NCBI RefSeq assembly: GCF_005497185.1
Contig: NZ_RJTN01000001.1
Span: 62,001-126,000 of the forward strand
Direction: 5' to 3'
DNA from: Pectobacterium polonicum
Lineage (GTDB): Bacteria; Pseudomonadota; Gammaproteobacteria; Enterobacterales; Enterobacteriaceae
DNA length: 64,000 bases
Below, in pieces: positions 50,458-60,889 of the stretch. The stretch's first letter is position 1. Each line of letters opens with the position of its first letter. The translations under genes and the position numbers were made by a program. The notes under the pieces are model-generated. The model did no database searches. It was not told the origin of the DNA and saw only the letters and a program-made list of their open reading frames with translations.

Positions 50458-50484
50458 AAGCCGTGATCGTTCACGGCTTTTTTT
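50458..50484 (+). terminator. Intrinsic terminator downstream of dxr
   Basis: AAGCCGTGA-TCGT-TCACGGCTT followed by a run of T. Confidence 0.92.
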
Positions 50485-50551
50485 GCGCTAACGGGGTCTG
50501 ATGTTACGGAAGGACTGTTGTATTTCTTGCTTGAGGAAATAAGTACGCGTT

Positions 50552-51313
50552 ATGCCGTCCGATAATCAAAAAAATACTCACGATCTGCCACCCGCCGTGC
50601 CGCGGCATGTTGCTATCATCATGGATGGCAATGGTCGCTGGGCGAAAAGCCGGGGGAAAATGCGGATTTTTGGTCACAAGGCTGGTGTAAAGGCTGTGCG
50701 GCGTTCCGTTAGTTTCGCCGTGAGCCAAGGGCTTGACGCACTGACACTTTATGCATTTAGCAGTGAAAACTGGAACCGCCCAGCGCAGGAAGTCTCCGCA
50801 CTCATGGAACTGTTTGTTCGGGCGCTGGACAGTGAAGTGAAAAGCCTGCACAAGCACAATGTCCGCCTGCGGGTGATTGGCGATATCGGCCGCTTCAGCC
50901 CGCGTTTACAAGAGCGAATCCGTCGTTCAGAGACGCTGACAGAAAAGAATCAGGGGCTCACACTCAATATTGCCGCGAATTATGGCGGCCGTTGGGATAT
51001 TATTCAGGGAGTACGGCAACTTGCAGAGCAGGTGCAGGAAGGTATTCTTCGCCCTGATAGCATTAATGAAGCGTCATTATGTCAGTACATCTGTCTGAAT
51101 GATCTGGCTCCGGTTGATTTGGTGATCAGAACCGGTGGAGAACACCGCATCAGTAATTTTCTTCTGTGGCAAATTGCTTATGCTGAACTTTACTTTACTG
51201 ATGTCCTCTGGCCTGATTTCGATGAACAAGTCTTTGAAGGTGCGCTGAATGCTTTTGCACAACGCGAGCGCCGCTTCGGGGGAACAACACCTATCGATGC
51301 TGATGCATCCTAG
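50552..51313 (+). CDS. uppS: Undecaprenyl diphosphate synthase
   Basis: Cis-prenyltransferase making the C55 carrier lipid for peptidoglycan and O-antigen. The 253 aa include the catalytic D25 in [15 protein letters not shown], the loop [13 protein letters not shown] and C-terminal [19 protein letters not shown] (E. coli-type RTSGE region reads RTGGE here). Start of the uppS-cdsA-rseP-bamA series; 9 bp before cdsA. Confidence 0.97.
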   Translation: MPSDNQKNTHDLPPAVPRHVAIIMDGNGRWAKSRGKMRIFGHKAGVKAVRRSVSFAVSQGLDALTLYAFSSENWNRPAQEVSALMELFVRALDSEVKSLHKHNVRLRVIGDIGRFSPRLQERIRRSETLTEKNQGLTLNIAANYGGRWDIIQGVRQLAEQVQEGILRPDSINEASLCQYICLNDLAPVDLVIRTGGEHRISNFLLWQIAYAELYFTDVLWPDFDEQVFEGALNAFAQRERRFGGTTPIDADAS

Positions 51314-51322
51314 GGGGAACTT

Positions 51323-52180
51323 TTGCTGAAGTATCGCCTGATTACTGCTTTTATTTTGATCCCGATTGTTATTGCTGCACTGTTCTTGCTGCCGCCTCTG
51401 GGGTTCACGCTTGTTACGCTGGCTGTTTGTATGCTGGCTGCATGGGAATGGGGGCAACTGGCGGGTTTTGCCTCTTATGGTCAACGCCTGTGGCTCGCGA
51501 TCTTGTGTGGTTTCTTGCTGGCGCTGATGCTGTTATCGCTTCCGGCCTACCATTATTCTGTCCATATTCCGCAAATCAGTATTGCACTCTGGTCATCACT
51601 GGCGTGGTGGGGTGTTGCGCTGTTTTTGGTTCTGTTTTATCCGGCTTCTGCCTCATTTTGGCGCCATTCACGCGCATTGCGGCTGGTGTTCGGCATCATG
51701 ACGATCGTGCCGTTTTTTTGGGGTATGGTCGCGCTTCGCCATTACAATTACGCGATTAATCCCTTCGCGGGTGCCTGGTGGCTGCTGTACGTGATGCTGT
51801 TGGTATGGGGAGCAGATAGCGGTGCCTACATGTTCGGCAAACTGTTTGGCAAGCGTAAGCTCGCGCCAAAAGTCTCGCCGGGCAAAACCTGGGAAGGCTT
51901 TCTCGGCGGTCTGGCAACCTCAGCGCTCATCTCTTTGCTGTTCAGCCTCTATGCGCCGTTAACGGTAGCGCCAGCAACGTTGTTGATTTGTTCTATCGCC
52001 GCTGCGCTGGCCTCGGTGCTGGGTGATTTGACGGAAAGTATGTTCAAACGCGAGGCGGGCATCAAAGACAGTAGCCATTTGATTCCGGGGCATGGTGGCG
52101 TGCTCGATCGTATCGACAGCCTGACAGCTGCGGTTCCTGTGTTCTCTTGCCTGATGCTGCTGCTGTTTAAAGTGGCTTAG
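51323..52180 (+). CDS. cdsA: Phosphatidate cytidylyltransferase
   Basis: Integral inner-membrane enzyme that makes CDP-diacylglycerol for all phospholipids. The 285 aa have about eight membrane helices and the CdsA signature SMFKREAGIKDSSHLIPGHGG, with the aspartates of LGDLTES and LDRIDSL. The start is TTG 51323 with AGGGGGA 6 nt upstream, the same unusual start used in E. coli. Overlap-free but tightly spaced with uppS. Confidence 0.96.
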   Translation: MLKYRLITAFILIPIVIAALFLLPPLGFTLVTLAVCMLAAWEWGQLAGFASYGQRLWLAILCGFLLALMLLSLPAYHYSVHIPQISIALWSSLAWWGVALFLVLFYPASASFWRHSRALRLVFGIMTIVPFFWGMVALRHYNYAINPFAGAWWLLYVMLLVWGADSGAYMFGKLFGKRKLAPKVSPGKTWEGFLGGLATSALISLLFSLYAPLTVAPATLLICSIAAALASVLGDLTESMFKREAGIKDSSHLIPGHGGVLDRIDSLTAAVPVFSCLMLLLFKVA

Positions 52181-52201
52181 AATAAAGCGGTAGAGCTATT
52201 T

Positions 52202-53557
52202 ATGTTGAGTTTTTTCTGGAATCTTGCCGCGTTTATCATCGCACTGGGTGTGCTTGTCACCGTTCATGAATTTGGACATTTCTGGGTGGCGCGACGCTGT
52301 GGTGTGAAGGTGGAGCGCTTCTCCGTCGGTTTCGGTCGCGCACTATGGCGTCGCCGCGATCGTACCGGTACGGAATTTGTGATTGCGCTGATCCCGCTTG
52401 GCGGCTATGTGAAGATGCTGGATGAGCGTGTTGACACGGTAGCGCCAGAATTCCGCCATCAATCCTTTAACAGCAAAACGGTCTGGCAGCGTGCAGCTAT
52501 CGTCAGTGCGGGTCCGATTGCCAATTTCCTGTTTGCCATTGTGGCGTACTGGCTGGTGTTCATTCTCGGCGTGCCGGGCGTGCGTCCAGTCGTAGGTGAA
52601 ATACTGCCCAACTCCATCGCAGCGCAAGCGGAAATGTCGGCAGGAATGGAACTAAAATCCGTTGATGGTATCGAAACGCCTGATTGGGATACCGCGCGTC
52701 TGGCGATGATTGGTAAAATCGGTAACAGCGATGTCGTGATCGAAACCGCACCTTTAGGTTCTGACCGTATCGTCCAGAAAACCCTGGATTTACGCGAATG
52801 GCAGTTTGAGCCAGATAAGCAAGATCCAGCGGCCTCGCTCGGGATTATCCCACGCGGTCCGCAAATCGAACCGGTACTGAATCAGGTGCAGGCTGGGTCG
52901 GCGGCGGAAAAAGCAGGTTTGCAAGTCAGAGATAGGATCGTTAAAGTCGACGGGCAAGCTTTAGCGCATTGGCGTGATTTTGTCATCGCCGTGCGTGATA
53001 ACCCCGGACAATCTATCGCGCTGGAGGTGGAACGAAATGGCGCAATAGTGCCGTTAACGTTAACGCCAGACAGCAAGTCTGTGGGAAATGGCAAAGTTGA
53101 AGGGTTGGCCGGTGTTATGCCCAGCGTGACGCCGCTGCCCGAAGAATACAGGACTGTGCGCCAGTATGGGCCGTTCAGCGCTGTCTATCAGGCAACAGAT
53201 AAAACCTGGCAACTGATGAAGTTGACCGTCAGTATGTTAGGCAAACTGGTTATGGGTGATGTTAAGCTGAACAACCTGAGTGGTCCCATTTCGATTGCTC
53301 AGGGTGCAGGAATGTCAGCAGATTATGGATTGATTTATTACCTGATGTTTTTGGCCTTAATCAGCGTCAATTTAGGGATCATCAATCTGTTTCCTCTGCC
53401 GGTATTGGATGGTGGACACCTGCTCTTTCTTGCGGTTGAAAAGCTGAAGGGTAGGCCGGTTTCTGAGCGTGTGCAGGACATTAGCTATCGTATTGGCACA
53501 GTATTGCTGATGTTGTTAATGGGACTCGCACTTTTCAATGATTTCTCTCGTCTCTAG
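52202..53557 (+). CDS. rseP: Site-2 protease RseP
   Basis: Membrane zinc protease that makes the second cut in RseA, releasing sigma-E in the envelope stress response. The HEFGH motif is at residues 22-26 in the first membrane helix; two PDZ domains occupy roughly residues 115-310 in the periplasm; the third metal ligand is in [12 protein letters not shown] near the C-terminus. The 451 aa compare with 450 in E. coli. Next to bamA, whose client status ties it to sigma-E control. Confidence 0.97.
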   Translation: MLSFFWNLAAFIIALGVLVTVHEFGHFWVARRCGVKVERFSVGFGRALWRRRDRTGTEFVIALIPLGGYVKMLDERVDTVAPEFRHQSFNSKTVWQRAAIVSAGPIANFLFAIVAYWLVFILGVPGVRPVVGEILPNSIAAQAEMSAGMELKSVDGIETPDWDTARLAMIGKIGNSDVVIETAPLGSDRIVQKTLDLREWQFEPDKQDPAASLGIIPRGPQIEPVLNQVQAGSAAEKAGLQVRDRIVKVDGQALAHWRDFVIAVRDNPGQSIALEVERNGAIVPLTLTPDSKSVGNGKVEGLAGVMPSVTPLPEEYRTVRQYGPFSAVYQATDKTWQLMKLTVSMLGKLVMGDVKLNNLSGPISIAQGAGMSADYGLIYYLMFLALISVNLGIINLFPLPVLDGGHLLFLAVEKLKGRPVSERVQDISYRIGTVLLMLLMGLALFNDFSRL

Positions 53558-53592
53558 GCGCGGGATTAGGTTAGGAAAAACGCATAACAACG

Positions 53593-56025
53593 ATGGCGAT
53601 CAAAAAGTTGCTCATAGCGTCGCTGCTGTTTAGCAGCGCAACCGTATACGGTGCAGACGGGTTCGTAGTGAAGGACATTCATTTCGAGGGCCTGCAAAGG
53701 GTTGCCGTCGGGGCGGCACTACTCAGTATGCCTGTCCGCGTTGGCGATACCATCGGTGACGATGATATCGGTAACACCATCCGTGCCTTGTTTGCGACCG
53801 GAAATTTTGAAGATGTTCGCGTCCTGCGCGATGGCGAAACGCTGATTGTGCAGGTGAAAGAACGTCCGACAATCGCCAGCGTCACGTTTTCCGGCAATAA
53901 GTCAGTCAAAGACGACATGCTGAAAGAAAACCTGGAAGCGTCGGGCGTTCGCGTTGGTGAAGCGTTAGACCGCACCGCGCTCACCAGCATCGAGAAGGGA
54001 CTGGAAGATTTCTACTACAGCGTGGGTAAGTACAGTGCGTCGGTGAAAGCCGTTGTTACGCCACTGCCGCGTAACCGCGTAGACCTGAAGCTGGTCTTCA
54101 CTGAAGGCGTGTCAGCCCAAATTCAACAGATTAATATTGTCGGTAACAAAGCGTTCAGTTCCGACGAATTGATCTCTCGTTTCCAACTGCGTGATGAAGT
54201 GCCGTGGTGGAACGTGGTGGGCGATCGTAAATACCAGAAACAAAAACTGTCTGGCGATCTCGAAACCCTGCGCAGTTTCTATCTGGATCGCGGCTATGCA
54301 CGTTTCAACATTGACTCCACTCAGGTAAGTTTGACGCCAGATAAAAAAGGTATCTATATCACCGTCAATATGACAGAAGGCGAGCAGTACAAGCTGTCTG
54401 GTGTCTCGGTGAAAGGTAATCTGGCTGGTCACTCTGCGGAAATCGAAGGGCTGACGAAAATCGAACCGGGTGAACTCTACAACGGGACAAAAGTGACCCG
54501 CATGGAAGAGGACATCAAGAAGCTGCTGGGTCGTTATGGCTATGCCTATCCGCGTGTAGTAACACAGCCGGAAATTAATGACTCAGACAAGACGGTGAGA
54601 TTAAACATCAACGTTGATGCAGGTAACCGCTTCTATGTGCGTCATGTGCGCTTTGACGGCAACGACACGTCTAAAGATTCTGTTCTGCGCCGGGAAATGC
54701 GCCAGATGGAAGGTGCCTGGTTAGGTAACGATCTGGTTGAGCAGGGTAAAGAACGTCTAAACCGACTGGGATACTTTGAAAGCGTTGATGTAGAAACGCA
54801 GCGTGTTCCCGGTGTGGCCGATCAGGTTGATGTGACGTATAAAGTCAAAGAGCGTAATACGGGTACATTTAACTTTGGTGTCGGCTTCGGTACGGAAAGC
54901 GGCGTGAGCTTCCAGGCTGGGGTTCAGCAGGACAACTGGCTGGGAACGGGTAACTCCGTTGGCATCAGCGGGACTAAAAACGACTACCAGACGTATGTCG
55001 AACTGTCACTGACCGACCCGTACTTTACCGTTGATGGCGTTAGCCTCGGTGGCCGTGTCTTCTATAACAAGTTTGAGGCGTCTGACGCCGATCTGTCTGA
55101 CTACACCAACGTGAGCTATGGCGTTGGCAGCACCTTGGGCTTCCCGATTAACGAGAATAACTCACTGCGTGTCGGTCTGGATTATGTGCATAACGACCTG
55201 TCGGATATGAGACCGCAGGTAGCGATGTGGCGTTATCTGGATTCCGTGGGGGTCAATCCAGAGGTTGTTGCTGGTACTAACAATAAATCGAGTGCAGATT
55301 TCAAAGCGAACGATTTCTTCCTGAATACTGGATGGTCGTATAACAATCTGGACCGTGGTTACTTCCCAACCAAAGGAACGCGTGCGTCTGCGAATGCCAA
55401 GATCGCCGTGCCGGGTTCGGACAATGAATACTACAAACTGACGTTTGATTCGGCGAGTTACTATCCGTTAACCGACAGCGGTAAATGGGTGGTAATGGGC
55501 CGTACGCGTGCAGGTTTTGCCGATGGCATCGGGAGTAAAGAAGTGCCGTTCTACGACAACTTCTATGCCGGTGGGTCGAGCACGGTGCGTGGCTTCCAGT
55601 CGAATACGATTGGTCCTAAAGCGGCATATTACAACTGTGCTGTGGGGGCAACGTCGTATTCCGGTTGTCCGATTGATAAAACCAATCTGGATGATGCCGT
55701 GGGCGGTAACGCGATGGCGGTGCTGAGTGCGGAGCTGATCGTGCCGACGCCGTTTATCAGTGATAAATACGCGAGCTCCGTGCGTACTTCCTTCTTTGTG
55801 GACGGCGGTACGGTATGGGATACCAACTGGAAAAATACGCAAGCAACGATTGATGCAGGCGTGCCGGATTATAGCAAGGCGAGCAACTTCCGTGTTTCCA
55901 GCGGTATCGCGTTGCAATGGATGTCTCCGCTTGGGCCATTGGTCTTCTCCTATGCCCAGCCGGTTAAAAAGTACGATGGAGACAAGTCGGAACAATTCCA
56001 GTTTAACATTGGCAAAACCTGGTAG
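53593..56025 (+). CDS. bamA: Outer membrane protein assembly factor BamA
   Basis: Essential Omp85 insertase for outer-membrane beta-barrels. Signal peptide ends ATVYGADGF; five POTRA domains (about residues 23-420) precede a 16-stranded barrel that contains the conserved VRGF motif (STVRGFQSN, loop 6). The C-terminus ends in tryptophan (NIGKTW), the normal barrel end signal. The 810 aa equal the E. coli length. Confidence 0.98.
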   Translation: MAIKKLLIASLLFSSATVYGADGFVVKDIHFEGLQRVAVGAALLSMPVRVGDTIGDDDIGNTIRALFATGNFEDVRVLRDGETLIVQVKERPTIASVTFSGNKSVKDDMLKENLEASGVRVGEALDRTALTSIEKGLEDFYYSVGKYSASVKAVVTPLPRNRVDLKLVFTEGVSAQIQQINIVGNKAFSSDELISRFQLRDEVPWWNVVGDRKYQKQKLSGDLETLRSFYLDRGYARFNIDSTQVSLTPDKKGIYITVNMTEGEQYKLSGVSVKGNLAGHSAEIEGLTKIEPGELYNGTKVTRMEEDIKKLLGRYGYAYPRVVTQPEINDSDKTVRLNINVDAGNRFYVRHVRFDGNDTSKDSVLRREMRQMEGAWLGNDLVEQGKERLNRLGYFESVDVETQRVPGVADQVDVTYKVKERNTGTFNFGVGFGTESGVSFQAGVQQDNWLGTGNSVGISGTKNDYQTYVELSLTDPYFTVDGVSLGGRVFYNKFEASDADLSDYTNVSYGVGSTLGFPINENNSLRVGLDYVHNDLSDMRPQVAMWRYLDSVGVNPEVVAGTNNKSSADFKANDFFLNTGWSYNNLDRGYFPTKGTRASANAKIAVPGSDNEYYKLTFDSASYYPLTDSGKWVVMGRTRAGFADGIGSKEVPFYDNFYAGGSSTVRGFQSNTIGPKAAYYNCAVGATSYSGCPIDKTNLDDAVGGNAMAVLSAELIVPTPFISDKYASSVRTSFFVDGGTVWDTNWKNTQATIDAGVPDYSKASNFRVSSGIALQWMSPLGPLVFSYAQPVKKYDGDKSEQFQFNIGKTW

Positions 56026-56165
56026 TGTGACGTCCATAGGTCGTATGCAGGGAATGTTGCATCGCTGTTCACTGGTGTGAATGCTAGAAATACCGTTCAC
56101 GCCATAGCGCGATGCCCATCATTAAAGTGTTAAGACACAAATTAGGTTAGGTTGAGGAGTTTATA

Positions 56166-56663
56166 GTGAAAAAGTGGTTATGTGCCGCAGGCCTCGGTTT
56201 AGCATTGGCTGCTTCAGCCAGCGTTCAGGCTGCTGACAAGATTGCCGTTGTTAACGTTTCCAGCATCTTCCAACAATTGCCGCAGCGTGAAACCGTTGGC
56301 AAGCAGTTGGAAAACGAGTTCAAAGGCCGTGCTTCTGAACTGCAATCGATGGAAAACGACTTACAGACCAAGATGCAGAAGTTGCAGCGTGATGGCTCTA
56401 CCATGAAAGCGAGCGATCGCAGCAAAATGGAAAAAGACGTCATGGCACAGCGCGAGCAGTTCTCAACGAAAGCACAGGCTTTTGAGCAGGACAACCGTCG
56501 TCGTCAGACTGAAGAACGCAACAAAATCCTGAGCCGTATTCAGGATGCTGTGAAAGCCGTTGCAACCAAAGAAGGTTATGATGTCGTGATTGACGCTAAC
56601 GCCGTTGCGTATGTCGCCAATGCTAAAGACATTACTGCTGATGTGCTGAAACAGGTTAAATAA
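56166..56663 (+). CDS. skp: Periplasmic chaperone Skp (OmpH)
   Basis: Trimeric jellyfish chaperone that carries unfolded outer-membrane proteins to BamA. The 165 aa start with a signal peptide cut after VQA, then have long coiled-coil tentacle helices (about residues 45-130) rich in Lys, Glu and Gln. The start is GTG 56166 after GAGG, as in E. coli. Directly upstream of lpxD with a 3-bp gap. Confidence 0.97.
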   Translation: MKKWLCAAGLGLALAASASVQAADKIAVVNVSSIFQQLPQRETVGKQLENEFKGRASELQSMENDLQTKMQKLQRDGSTMKASDRSKMEKDVMAQREQFSTKAQAFEQDNRRRQTEERNKILSRIQDAVKAVATKEGYDVVIDANAVAYVANAKDITADVLKQVK

Positions 56664-56666
56664 TAC

Positions 56667-57689
56667 ATGTATTCAATTCGACTGGACGCGTTAGCTCAAC
56701 AGTTGGATGCACAATTGCACGGTGATGGCGATATCGTCATCACCGGTGTTGCTTCTATGCATTCTGCAAAAACTGGGCAAATTACGTTTCTTTCCGACAG
56801 TCGTTACCGTGAGCAACTGGCCGGGACGCAAGCATCTGCGGTCGTGCTGACGGAAGCGGATTTACCTTACTGTCAGGTTGCTGCGCTGGTAGTGAAAAAT
56901 CCTTATCTGACCTATGCTCGCATGGCTCAGTTGCTGGATACAACACCGCAGCCGGCAACCGATATTGCCCCGAGTGCAGTTATTGCTCCCGATGCGACGC
57001 TGGGTCAACAGGTGTGTGTCGGTGCCAATGCCGTCATCGAATCTGGCGCACAGTTGGGTGATGGTGTTGTTATTGGCCCTGGCTGTTTTATCGGTAAAGA
57101 TGCCCGCATTGGTGCCGGTACCCGTTTGTGGGCAAATGTCACAATTTATCACCGCGTTGAGCTGGGTGAGCACTGTTTGATCCAGTCTGGGACCGTGATC
57201 GGTTCTGACGGCTTTGGCTATGCTAACGATCGTGGCAACTGGGTGAAGATCCCGCAGTTGGGAACGGTCAGAATTGGCGATCGGGTTGAGATTGGCGCGA
57301 GTACAACCATCGATCGTGGTGCGTTGGATGATACCGTCATTGGCAATGGTGTTATCATTGATAACCAATGTCAGATTGCGCACAACGTCGTGATTGGCGA
57401 CAATACCGCGGTAGCGGGTGGCGTCATTATGGCGGGGAGCTTGAAAATTGGTCGTTATTGCATGATCGGCGGTGCCAGCGTGATTAACGGGCACATGGAG
57501 ATCTGCGATAAAGTGACGGTAACGGGAATGGGGATGGTCATGCGACCAATCACTGAACCTGGGGTATACTCTTCGGGTATTCCTTTGCAACCCAATAAAG
57601 TATGGCGCAAAACTGCAGCGCTGGTGATGAATATTGATGAGATAAGCAAACGGTTAAAAGCCGTTGAACGAAAAGTCGATAACGTTTAA
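56667..57689 (+). CDS. lpxD: UDP-3-O-(3-hydroxymyristoyl)glucosamine N-acyltransferase
   Basis: Third acyl step of lipid A synthesis. The 340 aa have an N-terminal uridine-binding domain, a left-handed beta-helix of hexapeptide repeats (about residues 100-290) with the catalytic-histidine region [15 protein letters not shown], and a C-terminal helix. Second gene of skp-lpxD-fabZ-lpxA-lpxB. Confidence 0.97.
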   Translation: MYSIRLDALAQQLDAQLHGDGDIVITGVASMHSAKTGQITFLSDSRYREQLAGTQASAVVLTEADLPYCQVAALVVKNPYLTYARMAQLLDTTPQPATDIAPSAVIAPDATLGQQVCVGANAVIESGAQLGDGVVIGPGCFIGKDARIGAGTRLWANVTIYHRVELGEHCLIQSGTVIGSDGFGYANDRGNWVKIPQLGTVRIGDRVEIGASTTIDRGALDDTVIGNGVIIDNQCQIAHNVVIGDNTAVAGGVIMAGSLKIGRYCMIGGASVINGHMEICDKVTVTGMGMVMRPITEPGVYSSGIPLQPNKVWRKTAALVMNIDEISKRLKAVERKVDNV

Positions 57690-57707
57690 TCACTCGCGTT
57701 TTATTTG

Positions 57708-57749
57708 CGGCCTGCCTGAAGACACCTAATTTAGGGTCTGCGCAGGCCG
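57708..57749. other. Imperfect stem-loop between lpxD and fabZ
   Basis: CGGCCTGC pairs with GCAGGCCG across an inner stem AGAC-A-CCTAA/TTTAGG-G-TCT, giving a 42-nt hairpin without a T-run. It probably shapes relative expression or mRNA stability inside the operon. Confidence 0.55.
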
Positions 57750-57791
57750 TGTTGTTGATGGCATCAGTTTTTTATGGACAGGAAGAGTATT

Positions 57792-58247
57792 TTGACTACT
57801 GACACTCATACTCTGAATATTGAAGAGATTTTAGAATTATTACCGCACCGTTTCCCATTTTTGCTGGTTGATCGGGTACTGGATTTTGAAGAAGGGAAGT
57901 TTCTGCGGGCGGTGAAAAACGTCTCTTTCAACGAACCCTTCTTTCAGGGGCATTTCCCGGGCAAACCGATTTTCCCCGGCGTGTTGATTCTGGAAGCCAT
58001 GGCTCAGGCCACCGGTATTCTGGCGTTTAAAAGCGTGGGTAAACTGGAGCCGGGTGAGCTGTATTACTTCGCAGCTGTTGACGAAGCGCGTTTTAAGCGC
58101 CCGGTACAGCCAGGCGATCAAATGATCCTTGAAGTTGAATTCATTAAAGAGCGTCGCGGCGTTGCGCGCTTTAAAGGTGTTGCCAAAGTTGATGGCGAAG
58201 TGGCCTGTGAAGCGTCAATGATGTGTGCTCGTCGTCGGGAGTCCTGA
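57792..58247 (+). CDS. fabZ: 3-hydroxyacyl-ACP dehydratase FabZ
   Basis: Dehydratase of fatty-acid elongation that competes with LpxA for 3-hydroxymyristoyl-ACP. The hot-dog protein has catalytic H54 ([12 protein letters not shown]) and E68 ([10 protein letters not shown]). The start is TTG 57792 with AGGAAGAG upstream, giving 151 aa, the E. coli length and N-terminus; an in-frame ATG at 57774 would add six residues. Confidence 0.95.
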   Translation: MTTDTHTLNIEEILELLPHRFPFLLVDRVLDFEEGKFLRAVKNVSFNEPFFQGHFPGKPIFPGVLILEAMAQATGILAFKSVGKLEPGELYYFAAVDEARFKRPVQPGDQMILEVEFIKERRGVARFKGVAKVDGEVACEASMMCARRRES

Positions 58248-58251
58248 TAAC

Positions 58252-59040
58252 GTGATTGATCAAACCGCCTTTATTCACCCTAGTTCGATTGTTGAAGACG
58301 GTGCCATTATTGGTGCTGGCGTTCATATTGGCCCGTTCTGCTATATCGGTTCTCAGGTTGAGATCGGTGCAGGGACGGTGCTGAAATCGCATGTCGTCGT
58401 CAATGGTGTCACTAAAATTGGTCGCGACAACGAAATCTATCAGTTCACGTCAATTGGTGAAGTGAATCAGGATCTCAAATATGCCGGGGAACCGACCCGC
58501 GTTGAGATTGGCGATCGTAACCGCATCCGTGAAAGCGTCACGATTCATCGTGGTACGACGCAGGGCGGTGGGTTGACTAAAGTCGGTAGCGATAACCTGT
58601 TGATGATCAACACGCATATCGCACACGACTGCGTAGTGGGTAATCGTTGTATTCTGGCGAATAACGCGACGCTGGGCGGCCACGTTTCCGTCGATGATTT
58701 TGCAATTATTGGTGGGATGACGGCTGTGCACCAGTTCTGCATTATCGGTGCTCACGTTATGGTGGGTGGGTGCTCTGGTGTGGCGCAAGACGTACCGCCG
58801 TATGTGATTGCGCAGGGTAACCACGCGACGCCATTTGGTCTGAACATTGAAGGGCTGAAACGTCGTGGATTCGAAAAAGAAACGCTGCATGCGATCCGTA
58901 ACGCATACAAACTCCTCTACCGTAGCGGTAAAACGCTGGATGAGGTAAAACCGGAAATCGAAGCGCTGGCGGCTGAATACCCAGCGGTGCAGGCATTTAC
59001 CGATTTCTTTGCCCGTTCTACTCGCGGCATCATTCGTTAA
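58252..59040 (+). CDS. lpxA: UDP-N-acetylglucosamine O-acyltransferase LpxA
   Basis: First step of lipid A synthesis. The start is GTG 58252 (reading [14 protein letters not shown]), giving 262 aa as in E. coli; an open extension to 58225 lies inside fabZ. The hexapeptide beta-helix is obvious and the catalytic H125 is in INTHIAHDC. Only 4 bp after the fabZ stop. Confidence 0.97.
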   Translation: MIDQTAFIHPSSIVEDGAIIGAGVHIGPFCYIGSQVEIGAGTVLKSHVVVNGVTKIGRDNEIYQFTSIGEVNQDLKYAGEPTRVEIGDRNRIRESVTIHRGTTQGGGLTKVGSDNLLMINTHIAHDCVVGNRCILANNATLGGHVSVDDFAIIGGMTAVHQFCIIGAHVMVGGCSGVAQDVPPYVIAQGNHATPFGLNIEGLKRRGFEKETLHAIRNAYKLLYRSGKTLDEVKPEIEALAAEYPAVQAFTDFFARSTRGIIR

Positions 59041-59043
59041 TCC

Positions 59044-60195
59044 ATGACATCACGTCCTTTGACTATTGGGCTGGTCGCCGGAGAAACTTCCGGCGACATC
59101 CTTGGCGCGGGCCTGATCCGGGCGCTAAAAGAAAAGGTGCCGAATGCACGGTTTGTTGGTGTAGCCGGGCCGCGTATGCAAGCTGAAGGCTGTGAAGCCT
59201 GGTATGAAATGGAAGAGCTGGCCGTCATGGGGATTGTTGAAGTTCTCGGACGTCTTCCTCGCCTGCTGAAAATTCGGCGAGATTTAACCCAGCGCTTTAG
59301 CGATCTCCAGCCCGATGTCTTCGTGGGCATTGATGCACCTGATTTCAATATCACGCTGGAGGGCAACCTCAAACAGCGTGGTATCAATACTATTCACTAT
59401 GTCAGCCCATCCGTGTGGGCGTGGCGTCAAAAACGTGTTTTCAAAATAGGTAAAGCGACCAATCTGGTGCTGGCTTTCTTGCCTTTTGAAAAAGCGTTTT
59501 ACGATCGTTTCAATGTACCTTGTCGCTTTATCGGCCATACGATGGCTGATGCGATGCCGTTGCATCCTGATAAGCTGGCAGCGCGCGCGACGTTGGGTAT
59601 TGCGCCCGATGTGCATTGTCTGGCGCTGCTGCCGGGCAGCCGTGGCGCTGAAGTTGAAATGCTTAGCGCGGATTTCCTCAATACGGCTGTGCTACTGCGC
59701 CAGCATTTTCCCGATCTGGAAATCGTGGTTCCGCTGGTCAACAGCAAGCGGCGTGAACAGTTTGAGCGGATAAAAAGTAGCGTTGCGCCCGATCTGCGCG
59801 TGCACCTGCTGGATGGGCAGGCGCGTGAAGCCATGATTGCCAGTGATGCAGCACTATTGGCATCCGGTACGGCGGCGCTGGAGTGTATGCTGGCTAAATG
59901 CCCGATGGTTGTCGGTTATCGCATGAAGCCTTTTACCTTCTGGCTGGCACAGCGCTTGGTCAAAACGCCATGGGTGTCGTTACCTAATTTGCTGGCAGGG
60001 CGTGAGCTGGTGGCAGAGTTGCTACAGACTGACTGTACTCCGGATAAGCTCGCCGCCGCACTGTTGCCGCTGTTTTCCGATACGGACAAAATGGCTGAGC
60101 TACGCACAACATTTGTGGATTTGCATCAGCAAATCCGCTGTAACGCCGATGAGCAAGCGGCTCAGGCGGTGCTGGAATTAGTAAAGCCTTGTTAA
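59044..60195 (+). CDS. lpxB: Lipid A disaccharide synthase
   Basis: GT-B glycosyltransferase (family GT19) that joins UDP-diacylglucosamine with lipid X. The 383 aa include [21 protein letters not shown] at the N-terminus, [13 protein letters not shown] and the C-terminal sugar-nucleotide region [22 protein letters not shown]. Follows lpxA by 3 bp. Confidence 0.97.
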   Translation: MTSRPLTIGLVAGETSGDILGAGLIRALKEKVPNARFVGVAGPRMQAEGCEAWYEMEELAVMGIVEVLGRLPRLLKIRRDLTQRFSDLQPDVFVGIDAPDFNITLEGNLKQRGINTIHYVSPSVWAWRQKRVFKIGKATNLVLAFLPFEKAFYDRFNVPCRFIGHTMADAMPLHPDKLAARATLGIAPDVHCLALLPGSRGAEVEMLSADFLNTAVLLRQHFPDLEIVVPLVNSKRREQFERIKSSVAPDLRVHLLDGQAREAMIASDAALLASGTAALECMLAKCPMVVGYRMKPFTFWLAQRLVKTPWVSLPNLLAGRELVAELLQTDCTPDKLAAALLPLFSDTDKMAELRTTFVDLHQQIRCNADEQAAQAVLELVKPC

Positions 60196-60216
60196 TAAAA
60201 GCATGTTAATAAAACC

Positions 60217-60813
60217 ATGAGCGAAATATTTATTTACCCGCAGGCGACCTGTATCGCTGGCGTTGATGAAGTGGGCCGTGGCCCTTTGGTTGGCGCAGTC
60301 GTGACGGCGGCGGTGATTCTTGACCCAACTCGGCCTATTGTCGGGCTGGCGGACTCCAAACAGCTGAGTGAAAAACGTCGGCTGGCGCTCTATGATGAAA
60401 TTAAAGAGAAAGCGTTGGCGTGGAGCCTTGGTCGTGCGGAACCGGAAGAAATTGACCAACTGAATATTCTGCATGCTACGATGCTAGCGATGCAGCGTGC
60501 GGTGGCCGGGTTGTCTATCGTGCCAGATTTTGTTCTCATTGACGGTAACCGTTGCCCGGCATTGCCGATGCCTGCTCAGGCAGTGGTTAAAGGGGACAGC
60601 CGCGTGGCAGAAATCAGCGCGGCTTCGATCATGGCGAAAGTCACCCGCGATCGTGAGATGGTTGAATTGGATCAACGCTTCCCCGCTTATGGCTTTGCCC
60701 AACACAAAGGGTATCCAACGGCTTTTCATCTGGAGAAACTGGCTGCACTGGGTGCCACTGAGTTTCACCGTCGGAGCTTCGCGCCGGTCAAGCGTGCATT
60801 AGGGCTGGCGTAA
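60217..60813 (+). CDS. rnhB: Ribonuclease HII
   Basis: Removes ribonucleotides misincorporated in DNA and RNA primers. The 198 aa have the catalytic D17-E18 in [12 protein letters not shown], plus the conserved [12 protein letters not shown] and [12 protein letters not shown]. Lies between lpxB and dnaE as in E. coli. Confidence 0.97.
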   Translation: MSEIFIYPQATCIAGVDEVGRGPLVGAVVTAAVILDPTRPIVGLADSKQLSEKRRLALYDEIKEKALAWSLGRAEPEEIDQLNILHATMLAMQRAVAGLSIVPDFVLIDGNRCPALPMPAQAVVKGDSRVAEISAASIMAKVTRDREMVELDQRFPAYGFAQHKGYPTAFHLEKLAALGATEFHRRSFAPVKRALGLA

Positions 60814-60889
60814 AACATCATCATTCACTCTCTGTGTTGTGATATGACTATTGCAACGCTGACTAATCGATAAATTCTGGGATCTGGAT

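Noticed and set aside
51313-51345. GGAACTT near the cdsA start as a sigma-E promoter -35
   Set aside because: The matching -10 (TCTGA-type) is poor at the required spacing, and the GGGGGAAC also serves as the cdsA ribosome site.
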